DNA from: Molossus alvarezi
Lineage: Eukaryota > Chordata > Mammalia > Chiroptera > Molossidae
Assembly: GCA_037176705.1 (NCBI GenBank)
Contig: CM073889.1
Coordinates: 102,131,890 to 102,195,889, forward strand
DNA: 64,000 nt
Reading direction: 5' to 3'
The position numbers and the translations under genes are program-made. Below are positions 1 through 11,005 of the stretch, piece by piece. The notes beneath the pieces are model-generated. The model had not been told where the DNA came from. It worked only from the letters and a program-made list of their open reading frames with translations, and ran no database searches. Position 1 is the first letter of the stretch. Each line of letters starts with the position of its first letter.

Positions 1-768
1 ATGCTCAACTTCACTAGCTATTTGGGAAATATAAATCAAAACTACAATGAGATACCACCTCATACCTGCTACAATGGTTATTATGAACAAGACAAGTAAT
101 GACAAGTGTTGGCGAGGTTGTAGAGAAAAGGGAACCTTCATTCACTGCTGGTGGGAATTTAAACTGGTGCAGCCACTATGGAAAACAGTATGAAGGTTCC
201 TCAAAAAATTAAGAATAGTTACCATATGACCCAGCAATCCCTCTTCTGGGTATCTACCCCCAAAATTTGAAAACATGTATTTACAAAGATATATGCACCC
301 CTATGTTCATTACAGCATTATTCACAGTGGCCAAGGCATGGAAACAACCAGTGTCTTTCGATAGAGGATTGTGTAAAGGAGATGTGGTACATATATACAA
401 TGAAATATTACTCAGCCATAAGAAAGGATGAAATACTGCCATTTGTGACAACATGGATAGAACTTGAGAATATTAAGCTAAGTGAAATAAGTCAGCCAGA
501 AAAAACTAAAAAACATGATTTCACTCATATGTGGGATATAAAAGTGAAACTCATAGACACACACAACAGTATAGTGGTTACCAGAGGGAAGGGAGGTGAG
601 GGGTAGTAAAAGGTAAAAGAAGCCAAGTACAAGGTGATGGAAGAAGATTTGATTTTGGGTGGTGAGAACACAATGCAATATACAGATGATGTATCATAGA
701 ATTGTACACTTGTAACATATATAATCTTATAAACTAATGTCATCCCAATAAATTTAATTTAAAAAAGA
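1..768 (+). mobile_element. Old L1 LINE, 3' end
   Basis: The stretch matches the end of L1 ORF2: blocks equal to CWRGC near 107-125, HCWW near 145-156 and MWYIYTMKYYSAIR from 382, then a 3' untranslated region ending in AATAAA (748-753) and an A-rich tail. Several stops and frameshifts break it, so it is an old copy. It is in an MRO intron, antisense to the gene. Confidence 0.85.
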
Positions 769-856
769 TGTGTTAATAAATATGTGAATAAGAGATCTTA
801 TTCCCTGAGCAACACACCAAACAGGTCTCACATTTCTAACTTCACTCTGATTTTCA

Positions 857-1066
<210 letters not shown>

Positions 1067-1499
1067 TTATCAAGGTTTAAAATCCATTAGTAGCACAGAA
1101 ATTGCTCCCCATGAGTTGAAAAGTAGCTCCATTTCTAATTGCCCAACAACCTTGCACTTGAACCAAAAGATTATAGTTTTATTCCGGATCTGCCACAACT
1201 CTCATCAAAATGCTTCCATTAACCTGACCCAAGAGCCCAAGTCAGTCTTAGAAGGCGAGCAGAGAGTGATCTGGAGAGAGGCGCATGGGTGGATGAGGCT
1301 AGGCAGGGCATGTCAAGGTGTACTGGATAATCTAGGTTTCTGAGACATACTGGGGACAGGATGAAATAGTCACTAAAGTTGACAGATGCTAAAGGAGGAG
1401 GTAGGGAAAATATTCTTTACTAAACAAGCATAAATTATTAGAAAATAAACTGAATTCACCAAAGAGGTGATGTCCAGCTGTATGCTAACCCTGCCTGCA

Positions 1500-2246
<747 letters not shown>

Positions 2247-2397
2247 TCAAAATGTGTTGATTCAGGAGTGTCCAGAGTCATACCCAACCCAACCCCAATC
2301 CCTCCCTCTAGGGAAAATCCTATGTTGCCAGCTCAATTTTACACATTCTTTCTCCATCTAAAGACACATGATTTTTTTTTTTTTTTTTCTGGAACTA

Positions 2398-2525
2398 CAG
2401 GGTGGGGGAAAAGGAGGTTTACAGTTGTTCATATGAAAAATAACACAGTAATTAATAAATAATAATACAAGAATAAACTGTGCTTTGAGTACTCACAACT
2501 GTAAACCTACTTTTGCCCCACCCTC
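2398..2525. mobile_element. Mariner-type MITE with TA duplication
   Basis: A 128-base element with about 31-base terminal inverted repeats: the left end opens CAGGGTGGGGGAAAAGG and the right end is its complement with three mismatches. TA flanks both sides (2396-2397 and 2526-2527), the target duplication typical of Tc1/mariner. The interior is AT-rich with no coding capacity. It lies in the MRO intron between coding exons 1 and 2. Confidence 0.85.
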
Positions 2526-2874
2526 TATATTTATGTAGTTTGATCTACATAATGAAGAAATTGGTGGAGGAAGAAGAAAGGGGTAAAGAAAAATAATGCA
2601 GACCTGGTGCTGACGGAGGTCTGGGGGATTGTGGACAGGCCAGCTGAGGTTTGGAAGATCGGAGAAGAAAGGGGTATTTGGAAGAGCTGGTTGAGCTGAG
2701 AAGAGGGACCATTTTCACAGGACAGGGCTCTCTGTATCCCTCTCCTCTCAAAGAAAAGAGCTTCCTGGACCCTTCTTCCTCCACCAGTTTCTCTGCTCTA
2801 CTGTGTAACCAAACACATCGAAAGACATGCCTGTACTTGCTTTCTCCACTTCCTCTCCACTCTCCCTTGAGCCT

Positions 2875-3010
2875 TCTGCAATCAGGTTGATGGCCTCCCT
2901 CACCTGTCCCCAGTGTGGCTAAATCTAAGGGTCAGTTCTCAGTCCTCATGTTCCTCAACTTCTCAACAGCATTTGATGCAATAGCAAAGCACATCTACAA
3001 ATATTTCAGG
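2875..3010 (+). mobile_element. Eroded L2/CR1-type LINE fragment
   Basis: The segment reading CTCAGTCCTCATGTTCCTCA then CTTCTCAACAGCATTTGATG corresponds to the (L)LDLSAAFD motif of CR1/L2 reverse transcriptase. Too short and eroded to define limits. Confidence 0.45.
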
Positions 3011-3648
3011 GCACCCGAAGGATGTCCCACCCCAGAATACATGCATCTGAGCAATAAAGATTAGAAAAAGAAATGCATTTAAAAAATGAAAAATTGGGCA
3101 ATTATGTGTGGCTGGTGCAGAAACCTGCACTTCAAAGGACTGAACTGTAAGTGACACTGGGCCAAGAGATGGGTTACCTCCACAGTGAGCTTATGAGCCC
3201 TGATACCAGGAAGGCCTCGGGGGTCCGCACAGCACAGACCATGGCAACATGTACTGGTGCCAGGACCAGGACAATACAAGATGCAGACAAGATCCAAGAA
3301 GAAGCTTCCTCTTTGCCATGCCTAGTAATGGGGTGGGGTGGGGAGCTGGAGACTGGATCGACAGCCCTATTTGGTGTTTGGGTGATCACTAAGTCCCGTC
3401 ATTATCTCTGAATATTCCTTGCAGTTCACTCTATATTTTCATCATTAATTTCAGAGCAAGCTAAATTTGTCTCAACTTGTCTCCTTGCTATTCTATAAAC
3501 ATTCTGTCCATGTTTAAGGAACTATCATCAGACACTTTCCAGAAGAAGGAACCTCAGTGGAGCCAGCTGAACTAATGCAGACCAGGCAAGACAACAGGTT
3601 ACAAAGCGGCTGCTGGGAAGGGACATTCATTCGTAATAGTTTGTGTCA

Positions 3649-3777
<129 letters not shown>

Positions 3778-4305
3778 CTAACACTTTTCAAAGCCTCATT
3801 GTCAACAAGCATCATCATACAAAGCTCTGTGTCAAGTAAGAATATAAGGAAGCAACACCTCTGAGGACTGTCCTTATGAACCTGTCACCTTGGTAAGGAG
3901 ATTAAACAGTCACATAAAAAGATAAAGAGCAATTAGAGGCAGACCAAAAGGAATCACAGTACAGAGTTCAAGGTAGTCTACCCCTTGTTCCCAGCCCACC
4001 CCACAGTCTTCTTGTGTGAGAATCACCATAGAAATAAAACACAGATTCTGGGTCCCACCCATAGAGAGTTGAAGTAAAAAGTAGCCTGAAACATTCTTCA
4101 AGGCTCCCCAAGGAACTAAATTGGTTCTGTTTTTTAGAGGAGATTTTTATATCTCTTACAATTTTTAAAATGCACATATCTTGCAGCAAATCTTTCATAC
4201 ATTAACACATCATATGCTCAAAGACATTCATAAAGGATAGGCACCAGAGCCTGTAATAAACAACAAAATGTCCTTTAATAATAGCTGTACTATAAAGAAA
4301 TTACA

Positions 4306-4555
4306 GCCCTGGCCGGTTTGGCTCAGCGGTTAGAGCGTCGGCCTGCGGTCCAGAGAGACCCGGGTTCGGTTCCCGCTAAGGGCGCGTACCTCGGTTGCAG
4401 TTTGTCCCCGGCCCTGGTTGGGTCGTGCGGGTGGCAACCACTCGATGTGTCCCTTCACATCGATGTTTCTCTCTCTCTCTCTCTGTCTCTCTCCCTCCCA
4501 CTCTATCTGAACAACAACAAAAAAAATGTCCTCGGGTGAGGATAAAAAAAAAAAA
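4306..4555 (+). mobile_element. Ves SINE with target-site duplication
   Basis: Full-length bat SINE: tRNA-like head with A box TGGCTCAGCGGTTAG and B box GGTTCGGTTCC, body, CT-rich tract, A-tail. A 12-base perfect duplication AAAGAAATTACA lies at 4294-4305 and 4556-4567. The short open frames here are artefacts. Confidence 0.95.
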
Positions 4556-4974
4556 AAAGAAATTACACATATACACCACAGCTATACAACTACAGGATGG
4601 CTACCATGCAGCCATTAAAAAAAATATTGTGCAAGTCTATGTGAGCTAAAATGATCTCCAAAATATACTGTTGAGTGAAAAGTGCAGGTAAGCCTGTAAG
4701 TGTGCTACACAAAATGAGGGAGGGAAATCAACATATGCTTGCATATGCACAGAACGGGGAAGGATATCCAAGAAATTTGAACAAAAATTGCCTGTAGGGT
4801 AGAACTCTGAGCAACTGAGGTAGGAAGGAGACTTACTTTTCCACTACTTTAAAATATATAGTTTGTCATTTAACCACGTGTCTCTATTATTTCAAATGAA
4901 TATTATTAGTAAGTACAGCTCACAAAGTGATGCTGACCTACAGCCTAATTTGAGGCCAACTAGTATAAACCTGT

Positions 4975-5155
4975 GCTTCTCAGACTAGAACGTGCACTCG
5001 AATCACCAGAGGATCTTGTTAAAATGCAGGTTTGGACTTCACTGAGTCTGGGGTGGGGGCACCAGATTCTGCCTTTCTGATAAACTCCCAGGGAACACCA
5101 ATGCTGCTGGTCCCAGGACCACCTTTGAGTATAAGGTTAAGAGCTACAAGAATCA
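4975..5155 (+). mobile_element. MER5A-like hAT-Charlie element
   Basis: The order TGCTTCTCAGACTAG, GAATCACCAGAGGATCTTG, TTAAAATGCAG, AGTCTGGGGTGGGGGC, TGCTGCTGGTCC and GGACCACCTTTGAGTA follows the MER5A non-autonomous DNA transposon. Confidence 0.85.
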
Positions 5156-5397
5156 AGAGAACACTGTGGCTGGAACGGCTGGCAGAGAGCACCCAAGGCA
5201 TGTGGGTGAGCTTTCAAAGAGGAGCAGCGCGTGTCTGACATGTTGGGTTTTCAATGGGATCCCATGAACAGGTAGTTAGTATCACAGTAGTGATTAAAAT
5301 GGGAGAGTGGTAGAAGATAAGGCGACAGGAAGTCAAGATCAGCTGTGAAGGACTTTGACCACTGAAGAGTTTAGTTTCAATTGTATTGTAGATAAGA

Positions 5398-6065
5398 GTA
5401 AACCATTAAATTTTTTATTGAGGTGAAGTCTAGATAACATACAATCAACTATTTTAACAGTGTTGTACAACCACCACCTCTATTTAGTCTTAAATATTTT
5501 CATCACCCAAGGAAACCCCATACCTATTAAGAAGTGTCCCTCCATTCTGCTCTCACCCCAGCCACTGGCAACCATTAATCTGCTTTCTATCTCTATGAAT
5601 TTATCTGTTCTGGATATTCTATATAAATGGAATAATTCAATATCGTGACCTTTTGTATCTGGCTTCTTTCTCTTTGCATAATGTTTTTGAGGTTCATCCA
5701 TGTTGGAGCACATATCGGTACTTCATTCCTTTTCATGTCTGGGCAATATTCCATTACATGGATATACCACATTTTGTTTATCCATTCATCTGCTGACCAA
5801 CACTTAGGTTGTTTTCACGTTCTGGTTTTTGTGAGTAGTGCTGCTATGAACATTGGCGTTTGTTTGAGTATCTTCTTTCAATTCTTTTGGGTATATTCCT
5901 AGGGGTAGAATTGCTGATTCAGGTGGTAACTCTATGTTTATTTTTTCAGGAACCACCAAACTGTTTTTCACAGTGGCTGTACCATTTTACACTTCTACCA
6001 GCAATGTGCAAAGATTATAATTTCTCCATATCACCAACAATTGTTATTTTCCAGCTTTTTTAAAA
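5398..6065 (-). mobile_element. L1M (L1ME-like) LINE 3' region, left part
   Basis: On the minus strand this is the end of L1 ORF2 plus 3' UTR; on the plus strand the typical reversed blocks appear, such as GGCTTCTTTCTCTTTGCATA, GTTCATCCATGTTGGAG and CCATTCATCTGCTGACC. It continues after a SINE at 6066-6279. Confidence 0.85.
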
Positions 6066-6279
6066 ATCCTTACAGGAAGACATGTTTTTCACTGATTTTA
6101 GAGAGAGAGAGAGAGAAACATAAGTGTGAAAAGATAAACATCAATTGGTTGCCTCTTGTATGCACCCTGACCAGAGATTGAACCTGCAACCTAGGTATGT
6201 GCCCTGACTGGAAATTGAACCTGCAACCTTTTGGTGCACAGGATAATGTTCCAACCAACTGAGCCACACTGGCCAGAGC
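6066..6279 (-). mobile_element. Ves SINE, older subfamily, inside the L1M
   Basis: Reverse-oriented SINE ending in CTGAGCCACACTGGCCAGAGC with a GA-rich tract and TTATTTTT-type tail side. It is more diverged than the young Ves copies and interrupts the L1M at 5398-6895. Confidence 0.9.
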
Positions 6280-6895
6280 TTTAAATTATTATTATATCCA
6301 TCCTAGCAGGTATGAAGTGTTATGTTATGGGTTTGATTTGTACTTCCACAATGACTAATGGCATTTTTTCATGTGCTTGTTGGTGATTTGAGTTTGTTTG
6401 TTTTTTACAAGACATGTCTATTCATATCCTTTGCCCATTTTTTTAGTGGGTTGTTGATCTTTTTGCTTGTGAGTTGTACAGTTCTTTATATAGTCTGGAT
6501 AATAGCCCCTTTTAGACATATGATTTACAAATCTTATTCCCTCTGTAGGTTGTCTTTTTACTTTCGTAACAATGTCTTTTAATATACAACAGTTTTTAAT
6601 TTTGATGAAGTCTAATTTATCTATTTTCAGGGTTGTTGCTCATGCTTTTAGTGTTATAGCTAAGAATCCATTGCCAAATCCAAGATCCTAAAGGTTTATC
6701 CCTATGTTTTCTTCTAAGATTTTTATAGTTTTATGTTTAGGTTGTTGACTCATTTTTGGTCAGTTTCTGTATATGGTGTGTGAGTAGTGCTACTATGAAC
6801 ATTGGCATTTGTTTGAGTATCTACTTTCAATTATTTTGGGTATATACCTAGGGGTAGAATACCTATGGTGTGTCCAACTTCATCAGAACCACTGC
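6280..6895 (-). mobile_element. L1M (L1ME-like) LINE, right part
   Basis: Continuation of the minus-strand L1M after the SINE, with blocks TATATAGTCTGGATAATAG, AATCCATTGCCAAATCCAAG and CTATGTTTTCTTCTAAG. Near its end it contains an 83-base second copy of its own sequence (6781-6863, from 5832-5911). Confidence 0.85.
6781..6863 (+). repeat. Templated duplicate of 5832-5911 inside the same L1M
   Basis: The 83 bases repeat 5832-5911 with several substitutions. They sit between two copies of TATGGTGTG (6772-6780 and 6864-6872), exactly where the L1M consensus would run directly from TATATGGTGTG into TCCAACTTCAT. Confidence 0.85.
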
Positions 6896-6939
6896 CTTGT
6901 TTGTTTTGGCTTAAAATATTTTCAGTAGCAGAAATGACA

Positions 6940-7135
6940 GGCAAATGGCTGCAGTGGTTCTCAGCCCTGGTGGCACCAGAGTTCCTAAGGGACTTCTACT
7001 CCGCCTAACACCCGGGTTGCACCTAAATGACGTTCATCGCCTCTGCAGGGGGGCTCAGGCAGCAGTCACTTTTAAAGCTCACCATGTAATTCCAATGGAC
7101 AGTCACTGAATTAGGGTGACTAGTGACCTTGGTTT
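6940..7135 (+). mobile_element. MER5-type hAT-Charlie element, diverged
   Basis: Opens GCAGTGGTTCTCAGCCCTGG and closes with TTTAAAGCTCACCATGTAA then TCCAATGGACAGTC, the usual order of a MER5-group element. Diverged; subfamily not assigned. Confidence 0.55.
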
Positions 7136-7554
7136 GCCTGAGCCTAAGGGGTTTCCTGGACAAACCGGAATAACTGGCCACCCCACTGATTATTGTTGAG
7201 TCTTCAACTTATTTAAATGCAGGTAGCTGGTAGAACCCAGTCCTGTTAAGCACTCGTGCTTTGGGACATTTGGCTCTGATTGACCTGGAGGTGCATGGGG
7301 ATTTAGTTTTTCCACCATCTTTGCCCCCCTGGTGGTTTGGGTAATGTTCTCTTTGTCAGAAGACACCGCAGAAGTCCATGGAAATACCTCTTCTCCCGTA
7401 GCCCCAGCCTCGAGTTCTCCTTCAGCTCTGGCCAGCAGATTTCCTCTCACCACTACAATGAGGGACCCAAATAGAACCCCAGAGAATTGCACCCCCACCG
7501 ATTAATGAGATATTTTGTTTGTTTGAGTAAAGGCATGCCCATAAGCTTTACATT

Positions 7555-7710
7555 CAGCCAGCCGTTCTCACATCTGAGTGTGCATCGAATCACCTGGAGG
7601 ACTCGTTAAAACACGGCTCCCAGACCTGATCCCCAGAGCTGGGGATGCTGCATATCTGAAGCAGGGCATCACACTACGTTTCTAACCAGCTCCTGGGGGG
7701 CACCGGAAGG
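7555..7710 (+). mobile_element. MER5-type hAT-Charlie element
   Basis: Blocks CCGTTCTCACATCTGAGTGT, CGAATCACCTGGAGGACTC, GTTAAAACACGGCTCCCAGA and TTTCTAACCAGCTCCTGGGG match MER5A/B, with a small extra piece before the last block. Confidence 0.8.
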
Positions 7711-8240
7711 CTGCTTCCGGTGCATGAAGAGAATGAAACCACAGCATTGCAATGCCATTTCTCTCCAGAATCAAGGGGTTTAAAATTCATACAGAGGCAA
7801 ACAAAACAAAACAAAAATACAACAACAACAACAACAATAAAACCTATGCTTGGAGGTTTCTTTCTGGGGGTTTTCTGCACACAAGCTTCTGTTTCAACAG
7901 AACCTGCCTCTCCTGAGGTCGAATGCTCTGGGTCAGAGCTGGCGATGCCTGACGATGGATATGGGAGTTTAAAGGAAGCAAAGCTCCCTCAGGCTGAGAG
8001 CCACTCACCAAGGAGGGCACAGGCCTCTTCATCAACAGTTGGCGTCTCTGTTCTGAGGTATGAGAAAGTCATGCGTGAAGCTTCTCTTCCATCAAGAGGA
8101 AAGCAAACCGGGTTCCCTGTCCTTTACACTCCACGCCTCTTGTAGCATCAGCAGAGCCGGGGAGGGCTGCAGCCATCCAAGGCAGCTTTCCATGCTTCCG
8201 AAGCCAAGAATCCAGGGAGCAAGATTCTGCAGGCTCCAGT
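7711..8240. other. No gene recognised; CAA-rich simple repeat
   Basis: A (CAA)n/(CAAAA)n stretch lies at 7799-7844. The rest is non-repetitive; long frames here lack recognisable homology. It may hold degraded DNA upstream of the PPIL1 copy. Confidence 0.5.
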
Positions 8241-8735
8241 ACGGCAGACATCCCCCGGACTCCTGCCAGCCGCCCAGATGTACCTGGAGACCAGCATGGG
8301 GGTCACTGTGCTGGAACGCCACTGGACGCGTGCTCCAAAGACCTGGAAGGACTTTGCTGAGATGGCTTGTCGAGCTTACTACAATGGCACCAAATTCCAC
8401 AGAATCATCAAATAATTATGATCCAGGGAGGTGACCCCACAGGGAGGTCAAGATGGTGCATCTATTTGTGGCAAGCAATTTGAAGATGAACTTCATCCAG
8501 TCTTGAAGTTCACAGGGGTTGGATTCTTGCAATGGCCAAAGCAGGGCCAGATACCAACAGCGGCCAGTTCTTTGTGACCCTACCTCCCACCCAGTGGCTT
8601 GACAGCAAACACACCATTTTAGGACATGTGTGCCATGGTATAGGAATGGTGAGCCGAGTAGGAATGGTGGAAACAGACTCCCAGGACTGCCCTGTGGACG
8701 ATGTAAAGATCTCCAAGGCATAGCTTTCTGGGTAG
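8241..8735 (+). pseudogene. PPIL1: PPIL1 processed pseudogene (cyclophilin-like)
   Basis: An intron-less, broken copy of peptidyl-prolyl isomerase-like 1, a spliceosomal cyclophilin. Recognisable blocks in order: a start region with ATG changed to ACG at 8241, then PPDSCQPP; after a frame change MYLETSMGVTVLERHW; YYNGTKFHRIIK followed by a stop (8413-8415); MIQGGDPTG; then frameshifted sequence through the middle; ILAMAKAGPDTN; QFFVTLPPTQWLDSKHTI; and VGMVETDSQDCPVDDVK. The sequence meets a stop at 8721-8723 where the parent has tyrosine, and ends at a second stop at 8733-8735. Several frameshifts and stops exclude an active enzyme. Lack of introns shows retroposition. Sequence after 8735 to about 8885 may be its 3' untranslated region, cut by a Ves SINE. 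Confidence 0.9.
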
Positions 8736-8914
8736 CCTTGATGCTCTCTTGGGCACACCAGGTCCTCTAGATGGCGCAGTGAACCAGCTTCCAGATGAAC
8801 CAGAATGACACATAATGCTGAGCTTCATTTTGGCCTTGTAAATCATGGAGCTAAGAAGGCCTGACATCTTGGGTGAGTTAGAGATGGAAATGTATTTTAT
8901 TTTATTATTTTGTT

Positions 8915-9005
8915 GTTGTTAATCCTCACCTGAAGATATTTTTCCATTGATTGTGTTGTGATTTTTTTTTTCTTTTTTTTAGAGAGAATGAAAAGGAGGG
9001 AGGGA

Positions 9006-9042
<37 letters not shown>

Positions 9043-9198
9043 ATATGAGAGAGACACACCAATTAGTTGTTTCCTGCACGACTCTGACCGGGGCCAGAGA
9101 TCGAATCTGCAACTCAGGCACGTGCCCTTGACCAGGAATCAAATCCAAGATACTCAGCCTTTGGGACAACACTAACCACTGAGCAAACCAGCCAGGGC
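8915..9198 (-). mobile_element. Ves SINE in the PPIL1 pseudogene 3' region
   Basis: Reverse Ves copy ending in CCAGCCAGGGCT, with a long GA tract at 9001-9040. Near-identical flanks GGAAATGTATTTTA (8885-8898) and GGAAAAGTATTTTA (9199-9212) look like the target duplication. Confidence 0.93.
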
Positions 9199-9212
9199 TG
9201 GAAAAGTATTTT

Positions 9213-9876
9213 AATAGGATGCTTCTTTTCACTTCTCCCTGAGCCTAGGTTGACGGAGCATTTGCAGAACTGCCCGTACATGACCATACACAGGTTACTG
9301 CTCACTGCAGACGACCCACACTGCTCCTTCTTGCGTGTACCCACTCTGATACACTTGGGACAAGATGAAGCCAATTCCATCCTTTCGCAGTGTCCAACCA
9401 AACTTCTTTCTGCGAAGATTTGTATTCTGGCTACACTGCAGTCTTTGGTGGTTGTCAGCCACGGAATTCAAAACCAGATAGTGTCTGTCAGCCTTCTGAA
9501 CTCTGTGCACACCCTAGTTGGGTCTCCAACACCTCTTCTTCCCGGGAATGTCTGCATCCCCATATATATTTACCCACTGCTGTTTCTGACACTCAGACAT
9601 CCCACGCAAAGCCACATTGGATTTTGCCAAATGAAGACTGCATCCAACAATCAAGTTTCTAAGAAGGTGTGAAGTGGGGAATGATAATGCGTAATAATCA
9701 AGAAATGAACTTACTAAAAGGAAGCATAAACATTGACCATACTTTCCCCCAGGAAGGAGTGGAAATCTGTAATGAGCATAAGGACAGACTATAAATTCGC
9801 CTTGAAAAGCAGACTTCTCATAAAGGAGAAGTACCACTTACATTTTTTTTAAACCTAAGACTTTAGGTTTTGTTGT
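9213..9876. other. Unassigned stretch
   Basis: No repeat family or gene recognised. It could be the rest of the retroposed PPIL1 3' untranslated region; alignment to PPIL1 mRNA would tell. Confidence 0.4.
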
Positions 9877-10122
9877 TGTTGACAACCCTCACCCGAGGAT
9901 ATTTTTCCGTTGATTTTTTTTTTTTTTAGATAGTGTAGAAGGCCGGGAGAGAGAGAAACATTGATGTGAGAGAGACACTTTGATTGGTTGCCTCCTGCAT
10001 GACCCTGACCAGGGCTGGGGATCAAACCCGCAACCCAGGTATATACCCTTGACTGGGAATTGAACCCGTGACCATTCGGTCCACAGGCCAATGCTCTAAC
10101 CACTGAGCCAAACCGGCCAGGA
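9877..10122 (-). mobile_element. Ves SINE
   Basis: Reverse copy: CCTCACCCGAGGATATTTTT near the tail end, GA tract, then CTGAGCCAAACCGGCCAGGA closing the head. Clear family match. Confidence 0.95.
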
Positions 10123-10559
10123 CTGTTAAATTTTTTTAAATCTTTTTTATTATTTGGGGGGGAGAGGATGATGAGAGAAACAAAGTTAATACCTATGTAA
10201 TAGATAAAAACTTCTTAAATAAAATGTCATTGATGGTTGGGGGGAAAAAAGAAGCCAAGCATTCAGCCCTGTCACTTCTTAGTGACACACCTAGAATTTA
10301 ATGCCATGGAAGGCTTTCAAGCAGGGCAAAGTAAACAAGAGCTGAGCACTCTGCATGGGAGAGTCAGCAAGTGGTTAGACACACACACAAGGGTTCACCT
10401 CTAGCTCGCCACCTCTGCTAGTGAACACTTCCCGCCTCCCCGCCCCCCCTCCCCGTCTCCCCATCTCCCCGCCTCCAGATTAAATCTCTGATCCAATTCA
10501 ATCTCACAGGTTGTCAGGCTCATCTTCATCTTTGCTGCAGAAAAAACAGTTCTCACAGT

Positions 10560-10700
10560 TGGCTGGACCTTCTGTATCAGACTCCCTGGGGTGCTTGTTA
10601 TAAACTCCAGGCCTCCCCGTAATTATCAGATCTGAGTCCCAGGGAGCACAGGGTCTGCAAGCTGCATGTTTTTACAAGGTGCCTCGTGATGCTACACACA
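10560..10700 (+). mobile_element. MER5-like fragment
   Basis: CTGTATCAGACTCCCTGGGG, CTTGTTATAAACTCCAGG, AGATCTGAGTCCCAGGG and CTGCATGTTTTTACAAGGTG resemble parts of a MER5-group element, strongly diverged. Confidence 0.4.
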
Positions 10701-11005
10701 CGCTGGTATATAAAAACCTCTGCACTGGGGATGGAGTGAGCCCAGAATTGGCATACCCCGTTAACCTGAGGCCGTGCATGGGGGAGGCCCTGGAGTCAGA
10801 GGGGCAGCCAAGGCCCAGGGGAAGTGGGGGGGGGGCATCAGGGTCTTTGCAGAGAACAACGCTGAAGGCATATGACTGTGCAGTACATTGAATTTTACTT
10901 TCAAAATAAAATGAAAATCACATTGAGCTGTACGGACTACAATGGGTATACTCTTCTTGGATGCTATTCTTAAATAAAAAGTGTCTTTTAAAAAGTCCAA
11001 CAAAA

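Noticed and set aside
9001..9040. GA-rich and CT-rich microsatellites as independent loci
   Set aside because: Nearly all are the built-in pyrimidine tract of Ves SINEs.
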